Source: an uncultured Candidatus Saccharibacteria bacterium (GTDB lineage Bacteria > Patescibacteriota > Saccharimonadia > Saccharimonadales > Saccharimonadaceae). Taken from it: DNA of 9,248 bases. Both the position numbers and the translations under genes were made by a program. Under the pieces are notes generated by a model. The model saw nothing but the letters and a program-made list of their open reading frames with translations, had not been told where the DNA came from and searched no databases. Shown in pieces: positions 1-6,387 of this stretch (positions within the stretch are counted from its first letter, which is position 1; every line of letters begins with the position of its first letter). Location of the stretch: assembly GCA_946187605.1 (NCBI GenBank), contig CAMHRH010000029.1, positions 1 to 9,248 of the forward strand, given 5' to 3'.

Positions 1-727
1 CAGTAATAGCATCTTCGCCTTCGCTAAAGAACTTTTCCATAAGAGCCTCATCGGCCTGGACGGCTTCTTCGACGAGCATCGAACGATAGTTTTTGGCTTT
101 CTCAACCATATCGGCTGGAATGTCGCCTTCGATTAGCTCATGATCTGCATAATCCTTGTAGGTATATGCTTTCATCTTGATAAGATCAACAACGCCGCAA
201 ATATCCTTTTCAAAACCAATTGGGAGATGAATAGCGAAAGCATTCTTGCTAAGGCGCTTATGGATAGACTCGAGTGATTTATAGAAGTCGCCACCAATCT
301 GGTTAATCTTATTAATGAAGCAGATGCGTGGGACACCATACTTATCGGCCTGGCGCCAAACGGTCTCAGACTGAGCCTCAACGCCCATCTTGCCATCGAA
401 GACTACGACTGCGCCGTCGAGTACGCGAAGCGAGCGCTCGACCTCTGCCGTAAAGTCGATGTGGCCTGGGGTATCGATAATATTAATCTTGTGACCTTTC
501 CAGTAGGCCGTAACAGCTGCGGACGTAATCGTAATACCACGTTCCTTTTCCTGCTCCATCCAGTCGGTCGTTGCGCCACCAGTATCACCCTTAACTAAAT
601 CGATTTTATGTTTTAGTCCGGTACGGTAAAGAATCGCTTCGGAAGTGGTAGTCTTACCAGCATCGATATGCGCAATAATACCGATATTGCGATATTTGGA
701 CAAGTCTGTGACTTTTTCGTTTGCCAT
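1..727 (-). CDS. fusA: Elongation factor G, N-terminal part (runs off the left edge)
   Basis: This is the GTPase that drives tRNA and mRNA translocation on the ribosome. About 242 residues are visible, covering most of the G domain; the rest lies beyond the window edge. The P-loop is AHIDAGKT (residues 19-26). Switch I leads into DWMEQEKERGITIT, and the G3 motif is DTPGHIDFT. The G4 motif at residues 139-142 reads NKIN where the family has NKxD, which is discussed as a finding. The ATG at 725-727 is preceded by AAGGA (733-737) at five bases spacing, so this start is well supported. In most bacteria fusA directly follows rpsL and rpsG. Here those two genes lie about 3.5 kb upstream, and a terminator at 830-856 separates fusA from the gene before it, so it needs its own promoter. 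The family assignment is certain. Confidence 0.97.
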   Translation of the reverse strand, partial: MANEKVTDLSKYRNIGIIAHIDAGKTTTSEAILYRTGLKHKIDLVKGDTGGATTDWMEQEKERGITITSAAVTAYWKGHKINIIDTPGHIDFTAEVERSLRVLDGAVVVFDGKMGVEAQSETVWRQADKYGVPRICFINKINQIGGDFYKSLESIHKRLSKNAFAIHLPIGFEKDICGVVDLIKMKAYTYKDYADHELIEGDIPADMVEKAKNYRSMLVEEAVQADEALMEKFFSEGEDAIT

Positions 728-800
728 ATATTTCCTTATTAAATTTAAATTTTTGCCAATTTTTAGGCCATTAGTAATAATAGCCCCTCTTAGCGCTTTC

Positions 801-828
801 GATATATATTAACATATTTCCGAACCAA
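801..828 (-). promoter_or_regulatory. Weak candidate promoter for fusA
   Basis: A TTGGTT (823-828) and a TATATC (801-806) lie 16 bases apart on the minus strand, just after the terminator of the upstream gene. The match is poor in an AT-rich stretch and other -10 choices are possible (TATATA at 803-808, or sites in the TATTATTACT region nearer the gene). The case rests mainly on need: fusA follows a terminator and has 138 bases of upstream space. Confidence 0.3.
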
Positions 829-829
829 G

Positions 830-856
830 AAAAAGCCCCGGCGCGTTCGCCGAGGC
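830..856 (-). terminator. Rho-independent terminator after the small membrane protein gene
   Basis: On the minus strand GCCTCGGCG pairs with CGCCGGGGC (nine pairs including one G-T) around the loop AACG, followed by TTTTT. It starts ten bases after the stop codon of the gene at 866-1138 and separates it from fusA. Confidence 0.9.
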
Positions 857-865
857 GAGGATAAA

Positions 866-1138
866 TTAGTCGATATCATCATCCAGGATTGCGGACATGA
901 TTTTTACGACTAACAGCAGCAAGCCGCCGAAGATTGCCAGCAGGCCAGCACCCAGGACAATGCGAAAACCGAGACTATCATAGAAGTCATCATCACAGCA
1001 GTTGTCGCCATCATCATCATAATCATAAGGACACTGCCCGGGCATTGACTCTACGCTCTCCGCGCTCGCATTGGTGTTAGCTTCGACCGGAGTCTCATTT
1101 TTGATTTCCTCCTGGTCTTTCTTGAACTCGTCAGACAT
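866..1138 (-). CDS. Small acidic single-pass membrane protein with a DxDxDG loop
   Basis: I do not recognise this 90-residue protein. The N-terminal half is hydrophilic and acidic, likely disordered. Residues 36-51 are rich in Cys and Asp (C36, C47, C48), and D39, D41, D43, G44 and D50 match the spacing of an EF-hand type calcium loop. One transmembrane helix spans about 57-82, and the protein ends in DDDID. I chose the ATG at 1136-1138 because GGAGGG lies about ten bases upstream. An in-frame ATG at 1175-1177 would add 13 residues, but it lies only a few bases after the predicted transcription start and has no Shine-Dalgarno site. The gene has its own strong promoter and terminator, so it is a single-gene unit between the GH13 gene and fusA. 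Topology and function are unknown; the metal-binding idea is inference. Confidence 0.75.
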   Translation of the reverse strand: MSDEFKKDQEEIKNETPVEANTNASAESVESMPGQCPYDYDDDGDNCCDDDFYDSLGFRIVLGAGLLAIFGGLLLLVVKIMSAILDDDID

Positions 1139-1188
1139 CACTTGGACCCTCCCTCCATCAGTATTTATGACAGACAAGCCATAGGTAT

Positions 1189-1217
1189 ATTATACCATAC
1201 TTTTAGCTATTTTACAA
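1189..1217 (-). promoter_or_regulatory. Extended -10 promoter for the small membrane protein gene
   Basis: On the minus strand TTGTAA (1212-1217) and TATAAT (1189-1194) are 17 bases apart, and TGG just upstream gives an extended -10. The predicted start is near 1182, about 44 bases before the ATG at 1138. The -35 lies inside the last codons of the GH13 gene. Confidence 0.75.
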
Positions 1218-2628
1218 CAAGCACTGTCTCGCCATGATCGTCTTTAAGATATGACGCCGTCTTACCTGAGAAGTCTAGGTGAATTTCGTAGCGCTTCCTG
1301 CCTAAGAAGCGGCAAAAATCAAAGACGCCCGTTTTCGTAATTCGCTTTATCTTAAGGCCGCCATCCCTAATTACTGCATCGCTACGCCATAGCTCAATGA
1401 TGTTTTGATAGAAATTTAAGACCGAATCGGGCTGGCGATGTTGCAAAATATATTCGCCCCAATCAATTGGTTGGCGCGCATTATCGCGCGAAGTTCTGCG
1501 GACAACCGCCATCGCTTCGCGTTTCGTTTTGCCTTGCCGTCGCAGACGTCGATATACTTGCCGCGACTGCACGCCATGGTAATCATTAATATTCATACTT
1601 AAATCCGCGTTCAGTGTACCTAGCTCTTGGCCTTGATATATGCAAGGATTGTAACTTGGTAATAGAAATTGCAGCATTGCAATTACGCGAGGATCGGCAT
1701 TAAAACGACTAGGCGCTCGCGGTGCATCATGTGACTCAAGCGCCATCGCAAAAGTCGGCTCAACTGACCATTTTGAGAGTTTTTTGAGCCACCGGCGATA
1801 GTTTACTGGATAGACGCGGTCCTTGGTCGAGAAAAATGAGTCCGCAACATCAATCGTACCAACATTAAAACTCGCATCGAAGGCTTTATCTGTCAGCTCG
1901 TACAGGCGCTTCTTACTAAAGAACTCTCCGCCGACCGGTTCGGCGATTGTGTATAGCTTTTGATTCGCAAATAGTTTTTCGAGCACATTGACCGTACGAG
2001 GAGTTTGATAATAACTGAAGAAACCCGGCAATCCTGGGATGCGCCCCGGCTTCAGGTTGCCTTCAGCCAAGACGTTCGCCGAATCAACTCGAAATCCTGC
2101 GATACCCTCTTGTTTCCAAAAATCAATGATGTTGCGAAACTCGCGAATAACACGTGGGTTATTGAAGTTTAGGTCAGGTTGTGCGCGATCATACAGGTGA
2201 AGATAGTATTTTGTACGTAAAGCCGAATAATCAAACGCCGGTCCGCCGAAAAACGACTTCCAGTTTAGAGGCTTGTCTAGCCAGACATAATAATCTTTAT
2301 ACCAAGAATCATGGAGCTCAGATTTGCGAAACCATACGTGCTCAATCGATGTGTGATTAAGTACCAAATCTAGCAAAATACCTATGTTATATTTTTTTGC
2401 TACTGCGACAAGGTGTCGAAAGTCCTTCATATTGCCAAAGCGCGGATCGATTTTGCAGTAATCGCTCACATCGTAACCGCCATCAACCCATGGGCTCTGA
2501 AAAATTGGACTAAGCCATATATAGTCTGGATGAAGCTTTGTTGCTATTAGCGGAATTTTTGCCGAGATATCGCGCAAATCGCCAACGGCACTTGGATATA
2601 TCTGATAAATAAGCTTATGCTTAGCCAT
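1207..2628 (-). CDS. GH13 family alpha-glucosidase-like enzyme, cytoplasmic
   Basis: This 473-residue glycoside hydrolase most resembles the oligo-1,6-glucosidase/alpha-glucosidase branch of GH13, which cleaves or transfers glucose from alpha-glucosides. The (beta/alpha)8 barrel starts at residue 6 (LIYQIYP). Conserved region I is DLVLNH (87-92). Region II is GFRVD with nucleophile D182. The acid/base is probably E230 in TIAEPVGG. Region IV is SHD with D301. SRDNARQPIDW (380-390) is typical of this branch. It is shorter than the usual 500-560 residues, so the C-terminal beta domain is reduced. There is no signal peptide, so it likely works inside the cell on imported oligosaccharides or glycogen-type substrates. 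The ATG at 2626-2628 has only a GAAGG placed unusually close, but the barrel begins right after it. Trehalose synthase or sucrose-active relatives cannot be excluded. It starts divergently from the exported-protein gene at 2743; no clear promoter was found for it. Confidence 0.9.
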   Translation of the reverse strand: MAKHKLIYQIYPSAVGDLRDISAKIPLIATKLHPDYIWLSPIFQSPWVDGGYDVSDYCKIDPRFGNMKDFRHLVAVAKKYNIGILLDLVLNHTSIEHVWFRKSELHDSWYKDYYVWLDKPLNWKSFFGGPAFDYSALRTKYYLHLYDRAQPDLNFNNPRVIREFRNIIDFWKQEGIAGFRVDSANVLAEGNLKPGRIPGLPGFFSYYQTPRTVNVLEKLFANQKLYTIAEPVGGEFFSKKRLYELTDKAFDASFNVGTIDVADSFFSTKDRVYPVNYRRWLKKLSKWSVEPTFAMALESHDAPRAPSRFNADPRVIAMLQFLLPSYNPCIYQGQELGTLNADLSMNINDYHGVQSRQVYRRLRRQGKTKREAMAVVRRTSRDNARQPIDWGEYILQHRQPDSVLNFYQNIIELWRSDAVIRDGGLKIKRITKTGVFDFCRFLGRKRYEIHLDFSGKTASYLKDDHGETVLVVK

Positions 2629-2677
2629 ACCTTCATTATCGCACAGTTCCGCTTATTAATATAGCGAAGCTCGGCTA

Positions 2678-2706
2678 TTGACTTTTTGAAATGCTTATGC
2701 TATAAT
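2678..2706 (+). promoter_or_regulatory. Strong promoter for the exported protein gene at 2743
   Basis: TTGACT (2678-2683) and TATAAT (2701-2706) are 17 bases apart, with TGC before the -10 (extended type). The predicted start is near 2713, giving a 30-base leader with AAGGAGG at 2728-2734. This settles the gene start at 2743. Confidence 0.9.
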
Positions 2707-2742
2707 TATATACATCATCGTACCTTAAAGGAGGAAATTGTC

Positions 2743-3165
2743 ATGCTTATGAAAAAAGCGACCATATCACGCGTACTAATCGTAGCCATCGGAACTTTCA
2801 GCGTCTTCCTCGCCCCTAATAGACATGTATCTCGGCTATCGTCCGCTACGTATGCCCAGGCTATCGCTAGTGTTTTCGCAAATCATCCCGACATAACTGA
2901 TGTCGTATGGAGCAGCGATGGTCGCGCGGCATTATTCTTCTGCAAGCATAATACTTACTATATTCTCCAAGAAGTGGGTAATGCAGGTGATTTTTCCGCT
3001 AGCAAAGTTGACAGATCGAGACTCGAGCGCTTCGTCGGTGTTGACTCAGAGGGGATCGTAGAGGTTATTGCAGATAGCGATTCTGGCCAATCTTTCGAAA
3101 TAAGACCAGAATGGCCTCTGCTACCGCCACCGAGCCCACCGGAGTTTTCGGATACGAACGCTTAA
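2743..3165 (+). CDS. Exported or membrane-anchored protein of unknown function
   Basis: I do not recognise this 140-residue protein. It begins with a basic MLMKK segment and a hydrophobic stretch at 11-24. ATYAQA at 35-40 could be a signal peptidase I site, so the mature protein would start near residue 41; a retained N-terminal anchor is the alternative. The mature part is acidic. The segment DVVWSSDGRAALFFCKHNTY (53-72) suggests beta strands, and the C-terminus (122-135) is proline-rich. The ATG at 2743 is chosen because AAGGAGG lies eight bases upstream; a second ATG at 2749 would be too far from it. The gene has its own strong promoter and terminator, and a second exported-protein gene follows on the same strand. 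Four of its eight arginine codons are AGA, unlike the genes compared with it. Confidence 0.75.
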   Translation: MLMKKATISRVLIVAIGTFSVFLAPNRHVSRLSSATYAQAIASVFANHPDITDVVWSSDGRAALFFCKHNTYYILQEVGNAGDFSASKVDRSRLERFVGVDSEGIVEVIADSDSGQSFEIRPEWPLLPPPSPPEFSDTNA

Positions 3166-3175
3166 TGACTTTCCG

Positions 3176-3201
3176 CCCCCCTCCCCCGGGGGGTCTTTTT
3201 T
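3176..3201 (+). terminator. Rho-independent terminator after the 2743 gene
   Basis: CCCCCC (3176-3181) pairs with GGGGGG (3188-3193) around a six-base loop. TC and then six T residues (3196-3201) follow. It lies ten bases after the stop codon and 25 bases before the next promoter. Confidence 0.85.
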
Positions 3202-3225
3202 CGGCAACCGCTACGCATTGTTCCA

Positions 3226-3254
3226 TTGACATACTCCGCTTTTTGCAGTATAAT
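3226..3254 (+). promoter_or_regulatory. Perfect consensus promoter for the lipoprotein gene
   Basis: TTGACA (3226-3231) and TATAAT (3249-3254) match the consensus at all twelve positions with a 17-base spacer. The predicted start is near 3261, about 55 bases before the ATG. No overlapping operator is apparent, which suggests strong constitutive expression. Confidence 0.93.
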
Positions 3255-3315
3255 ATATGCTGTACATTTTTTGTAAGCCCTTCACAATATATGGTCTACT
3301 TAGGAGGTAGAGATA

Positions 3316-4131
3316 ATGAAGAGACATGATCTTTTTGTCGTAATCGTAGCTGTTATTTTCTGCGCCGTATGCTTTATAGCTTGCGCTTTCAATGAAGACA
3401 CCTCCCCCGAGCGTGAACCCATTGAGTCGACCGCACAGACACGCGATTTGGAGGCTAGCGATTCGGAGTATGACGCTAAACTTCATTCCGAATATGCAAC
3501 TCTCCTGGACGAGTATGGTGCTTTGACTATCGAAGCATCTCGCAAGATGAGTCTCATAGACTCATTCATAGACAGCGAATGCGAGATTCGCGAATTTGTC
3601 AGCTCGAACGCAACGGACGTGTGGAACTATGCCGCTAGATATAGAGAAGATGACAATGGTCTGTCCTATATAGAGGTAGAAGTTCAGCTTTTCAATGATG
3701 AAGATTCGCGAATTTTCAAGATTGAGACTACTAGCTGCGACAGCACAAGAAAGGACTACTCGCTTGAGCAGATTGACCAGCTAAGACTCAAGGTTGACGA
3801 TCTGGATGAGTTGAACTCCGTACTCGGTAGAGAGCTGCTTAATCTCATGAAGGTACGCGACAACAATCTTCTCGCTCTAATTTGTTCAGCACAAGATGGC
3901 GAATTCACGAACTGGAACTGGGATTACGCCAGAATCCAGAGCGATAACGACGGTAATGAATACGTCGTAACCAGAGACAGGCGTCTGCGTATTCCAGTAG
4001 AGAACGTCGAGCAGGTCATCGACCAGCTAACTATCGATGAGCTCCAGGACATATCGGTGTACTACAACGAATACCAGGAATCCATCAGTGGCTGGGATGA
4101 GATCAGCAAATATCTCAACGACCATACATAA
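3316..4131 (+). CDS. Putative lipoprotein of unknown function
   Basis: This 271-residue protein is not recognised as a known family. MKRHD is followed by a hydrophobic stretch (6-22) and FIAC, a near match to the lipobox, so C23 would be the lipidated first residue of the mature protein on the outer face of the membrane. A Ser/Thr/Glu-rich linker (25-55) follows. The region 55-90 is helical, about 97-140 looks like strands (SYIEVEVQLFNDEDSRIFKI), 145-185 is likely a helical or coiled-coil segment, and the C-terminal part is mixed. The protein is strongly acidic. The ATG has AGGAGG (3302-3307) eight bases upstream. A perfect consensus promoter and two terminators frame the gene, so it is probably abundant. 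Nine of its 17 arginine codons are AGA or AGG. The Phe at -3 of the lipobox is less common, so a simple membrane anchor remains possible. Confidence 0.8.
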   Translation: MKRHDLFVVIVAVIFCAVCFIACAFNEDTSPEREPIESTAQTRDLEASDSEYDAKLHSEYATLLDEYGALTIEASRKMSLIDSFIDSECEIREFVSSNATDVWNYAARYREDDNGLSYIEVEVQLFNDEDSRIFKIETTSCDSTRKDYSLEQIDQLRLKVDDLDELNSVLGRELLNLMKVRDNNLLALICSAQDGEFTNWNWDYARIQSDNDGNEYVVTRDRRLRIPVENVEQVIDQLTIDELQDISVYYNEYQESISGWDEISKYLNDHT

Positions 4132-4137
4132 TTTAAC

Positions 4138-4164
4138 CCCCCGCCTCGTGCGGGGGTATTTTTT
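4138..4164 (+). terminator. Rho-independent terminator after the lipoprotein gene
   Basis: CCCCCGC (4138-4144) pairs with GCGGGGG (4150-4156) around the loop CTCGT. TA and six T residues follow. It starts six bases after the stop codon. Confidence 0.92.
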
Positions 4165-4167
4165 ATC

Positions 4168-4197
4168 AAAAAAGATCCGCACTTGGCGGACCTTTTT
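4168..4197. terminator. Bidirectional terminator between the lipoprotein gene and rpsG
   Basis: GATCCGC (4174-4180) and GCGGACC (4186-4192) form a seven-pair stem around ACTTG, flanked by six A residues on the left and five T residues on the right. It therefore ends in a T tract when read on either strand. On the minus strand it ends rpsL-rpsG; on the plus strand it backs up the terminator at 4138-4164. Confidence 0.88.
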
Positions 4198-4213
4198 AAT
4201 GATTGGCTTTCGA

Positions 4214-4693
4214 TTAGCCGCGAGCAAAGTGTGCGAATGCGCGGTTTGCTTCGGCCATGCGATGGCAGTCTTCTTTCTTCTTGAAGGCTGCACCAGCTTC
4301 ATTGTAAGCGTCAACAATTTCTGCTTCAAGGCGCTTTGCGTATGGCATGCCAGAACGAGCGCGAGCAGCGGCGACGAGCCACATCATCGCGAAATGCAAC
4401 TGGCGATGGCCAGCAATCGGGAATGGAATCTGATAGTTAGCGCCACCAACACGGCGAGACTTAACTTCAAAGTCCGGGCTAATATTCTTGATTGCCTGCT
4501 CTAGAACCTCAACTGGGTTCTCGCTCTTTAGTTTCTTTGCCGCACCTTCGATAGCAGCATAAACGGCACGTTCTGCAACCTGCTTTTTGCCATCAAGCAT
4601 CGAGCGATTAACGAGGCGCTGAACAAGGACGCTCTGGTATTTGCGATCCGGAGAGACCTTGCGCTGTAAGCTAGAAGTAACTTTACGTGGCAT
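4214..4693 (-). CDS. rpsG: 30S ribosomal protein S7
   Basis: S7 nucleates assembly of the 30S head by binding the 3' domain of 16S rRNA, and its beta hairpin contacts the E site. At 159 residues it matches the family length. Hallmarks are the MPRK start, LVNRSMLDGKK (27-37), SRRVGGANYQIP (79-90) and the C-terminal EDCHRMAEANRAFAHF. The ATG lies two bases after the rpsL stop codon, and its Shine-Dalgarno GGAGGG sits in the last rpsL codons. The two genes are thus one transcript and probably translationally coupled. It is followed by the bidirectional terminator, not by fusA as in most bacteria. Confidence 0.98.
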   Translation of the reverse strand: MPRKVTSSLQRKVSPDRKYQSVLVQRLVNRSMLDGKKQVAERAVYAAIEGAAKKLKSENPVEVLEQAIKNISPDFEVKSRRVGGANYQIPFPIAGHRQLHFAMMWLVAAARARSGMPYAKRLEAEIVDAYNEAGAAFKKKEDCHRMAEANRAFAHFARG

Positions 4694-4695
4694 AA

Positions 4696-5109
4696 CTACT
4701 TACCCTCCTTCTTTGCGCCGTATTTCGAACGGCCCTGTTTGCGACCCTGGACACCCTGAAGATCGAGCGTACCACGGACAATATGATAACGGACACCTGG
4801 AAGATCTGGAACACGACCACCACGGACGAGCACGACGGCGTGCTCCTGGAGGTTATGGCCTTCACCGCCAATATATGCCCAAACTTCCTGACCATTGGTT
4901 AGGCGGACACGAGCGACCTTACGAAGAGCGGAGTTAGGCTTCTTCGGAGTCTTGGTAGTAACTTTAATACAAACACCACGCTTGAGTGGAGCAGCCTGCT
5001 TGTAGTAGCGGGTCTTGAGCGTATTCACGATTGAGCCGAGCGCCGGAGCTTTGCTCTTCTTGGCAGCGGACTTGCGTGGCTTACGCACTAACTGATTGAT
5101 TGTAGGCAC
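4696..5109 (-). CDS. rpsL: 30S ribosomal protein S12
   Basis: S12 lies at the decoding centre and shapes translational accuracy. The protein has 137 residues. It carries the longer loop between PAL and KRGVC seen in Gram-positive S12 (E. coli S12 has 124 residues and lacks it). PKKPNSALRK (55-64) and GGEGHNLQEH (81-90) are conserved. At 98-105 it reads GRVPDLPG where most bacteria have GRVKDLPG, so the residue matching E. coli Lys88 is Pro101; the other streptomycin-resistance lysine, in PKKPNS, is kept. The start is GTG at 5107-5109, with AAGGA six bases upstream. The first gene of a two-gene operon with rpsG, it has an 80-base leader and an extended -10 promoter. Confidence 0.98.
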   Translation of the reverse strand: MPTINQLVRKPRKSAAKKSKAPALGSIVNTLKTRYYKQAAPLKRGVCIKVTTKTPKKPNSALRKVARVRLTNGQEVWAYIGGEGHNLQEHAVVLVRGGRVPDLPGVRYHIVRGTLDLQGVQGRKQGRSKYGAKKEGK

Positions 5110-5198
5110 AAAAAATCCTTTATTTAATTAACTAATATTGCTGATAAAGCTCAATTTGTCCAGCATTAACAAAAAGAGCTCACGAAACTCTTGTCATG

Positions 5199-5227
5199 AT
5201 TTTAGCAGATATCAGTATAAAAAACAA
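5199..5227 (-). promoter_or_regulatory. Promoter of the rpsL-rpsG operon
   Basis: On the minus strand TTGTTT (5222-5227) and TAAAAT (5199-5204) are 17 bases apart, with TGC just before the -10. The predicted start is near 5192, giving a leader of about 83 bases. The -35 lies within the T tract of the preceding gene's terminator. Confidence 0.65.
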
Positions 5228-5244
5228 GCGCCTGCTCGAGGCGC
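5219..5244 (-). terminator. Rho-independent terminator after the 5252-6262 gene
   Basis: GCGCCT (5239-5244 on the minus strand) pairs with AGGCGC (5228-5233) around a five-base loop, followed by TTGTTTTTT. Read on the plus strand the same stem is followed by CCATTTTTT, so it may work both ways. It ends the membrane protein gene before the rpsL promoter. Confidence 0.82.
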
Positions 5245-5251
5245 CCATTTT

Positions 5252-6262
5252 TTAATCCGTAAGCTTCCGTCCGTTAATGCCCTTTAATTTCGGCGTCAGT
5301 TTTCTTATTGTGTTGTTATCTAACGACGTATAATACGATCCGCCCATCGAGCCAATGAAGAGGTCAAACTCCATCTCTTCTCCAGGCGCAAGTTTTTTGC
5401 CGCCTTCGCCATAACTGCCCCAAAAGCCAGGCTTTAATGTTAGTTGCGAGATTCCGTTATTATCTTCCAACGAATAACTCATTTCTATGCGTGTATAAGT
5501 ATCGTCGCTATTATTCTTAACGGTCATCTTGCGCGATAACTTGCCGTTTTCGAGCTCTACGATTTCGTCGCTAAGTTTGATCTCTAGCTTTGATACGATT
5601 GGCTCTAACGCAATTTCGCGACATTTTTCAATCCCCGCGGTCGCATCGTTGTATCCAGACACAATCTTACCAAGTCGTTCTTGAGCCTCATTGATGCTCT
5701 CTCCAGCCTCCACCATTTCTGCGCCGCTATTCTTGCGCGTCTCAATAAATTCAGTATCTTCACTACTGACATCGAAAGCTCCTAGGCAATTAGCTCTAAG
5801 CTCGCGAATTTGGTCGGCGCTTGGATATATTGAACCCGCCGATACGCTCGTAATGCCATAACTGTCATGCAGTAAGTTAGTTAGCGCTTCTTCAAAATCG
5901 TTTTTCGCAATATCGATGGAGGATGAATAATTGTCATAACGCACAATTGATTCTGCGTTGCGAATTTTGCCATCGTAAACATTAATCAAAACAACTATAA
6001 CTATTGCGGCAGCTGCAGCCACAATGCCAGTCATAATTGCCCAAAAATACCAGCGCACGAAAATGAGCGGTTTTTTCTCTTTGTTGGCTTTTTTATTGTT
6101 ATGATCGGCCAGGACAAAGCTCTCATCGCTAGAGGCATCCTCACCCGTAAATTCGCTACTATCAAAAATCTTTTCAGTTTTTGGCGACGAATCTACGCCT
6201 GACGCATTTGAGTCGTCTTGCCCAAGTATGCCCGGGACTGGGCCTTTTGCATTATCGTCCAT
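5252..6262 (-). CDS. Single-pass membrane protein with an extracellular beta-rich domain
   Basis: This 336-residue protein has no family I can name. Residues 1-56 are acidic, Ser/Asp-rich and probably disordered. A basic patch NKKANKEKK (56-64) sits before one transmembrane helix at about 72-95, which by the positive-inside rule puts the N-terminus in the cytoplasm and the rest outside. Residues 105-220 look helical, with two cysteines (C159 and C214) that could pair outside the cell. Residues 224-325 have alternating strands (KMTVKNNSDDTYTRIEMSYS, and LAPGEEMEFDLFIG) like the immunoglobulin-like domains common at the end of such membrane proteins. The ATG at 6260-6262 has AAGGAG five bases upstream. 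It starts divergently from the HD hydrolase gene and ends at a terminator just before rpsL. Only two of 12 arginine codons are AGA. Confidence 0.85.
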   Translation of the reverse strand: MDDNAKGPVPGILGQDDSNASGVDSSPKTEKIFDSSEFTGEDASSDESFVLADHNNKKANKEKKPLIFVRWYFWAIMTGIVAAAAAIVIVVLINVYDGKIRNAESIVRYDNYSSSIDIAKNDFEEALTNLLHDSYGITSVSAGSIYPSADQIRELRANCLGAFDVSSEDTEFIETRKNSGAEMVEAGESINEAQERLGKIVSGYNDATAGIEKCREIALEPIVSKLEIKLSDEIVELENGKLSRKMTVKNNSDDTYTRIEMSYSLEDNNGISQLTLKPGFWGSYGEGGKKLAPGEEMEFDLFIGSMGGSYYTSLDNNTIRKLTPKLKGINGRKLTD

Positions 6263-6279
6263 TTTTTCTCCTTATGTTT

Positions 6280-6308
6280 ATTTTATCATAGCTTGCAGTA
6301 TTATCTAG
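6280..6308 (-). promoter_or_regulatory. Candidate extended -10 promoter for the 5252-6262 gene
   Basis: On the minus strand TAAAAT (6280-6285) is preceded by TGA, an extended -10. The -35 position 17 bases upstream (CTAGAT, 6303-6308) is a poor match. It lies back to back with, and overlaps, the plus-strand promoter at 6293-6321. Confidence 0.4.
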
Positions 6309-6321
6309 AACATCGTATAAC
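6293..6321 (+). promoter_or_regulatory. Promoter of the HD hydrolase gene
   Basis: TTGCAG (6293-6298) and TATAAC (6316-6321) are 17 bases apart. The predicted start is near 6328, giving a leader of about 60 bases. The region 6324-6344 (AGCCA and TGGCT) and the GCTC/GAGC pair near 6350 could fold into small hairpins ahead of the Shine-Dalgarno site. Confidence 0.65.
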
Positions 6322-6387
6322 ATAGCCAGACGAAGACATTGGCTTGTTGCTCTTTAGAGCTGTGATTTTGGAGAAGGAGGGGTCTCT

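Noticed and set aside
172..588. Two open frames at the left end
   Set aside because: They overlap fusA in other frames; the EF-G frame from 727 is unmistakable.
1139..1177. ATG at 1175-1177 as start of the small membrane protein
   Set aside because: It sits a few bases from the predicted transcription start and has no Shine-Dalgarno site, while the ATG at 1138 has GGAGGG.
2686..2742. Longer version of the 2743 gene starting from a TTG at 2686
   Set aside because: That start lies between the -35 and -10 of the promoter and would not be in the mRNA; ATG 2743 has an ideal Shine-Dalgarno site.
3211..3486. Minus-strand open frame over the lipoprotein promoter
   Set aside because: It covers a perfect plus-strand promoter and Shine-Dalgarno site and has no start signals of its own.
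866..4213. A mobile element as the cause of the split str operon
   Set aside because: I see no transposase, integrase, terminal repeats or target duplications at the borders.
4037..4937. Long open frames on the plus strand opposite rpsG and rpsL
   Set aside because: They are antisense to certain ribosomal protein genes, have no ribosome binding site and no recognisable protein features.
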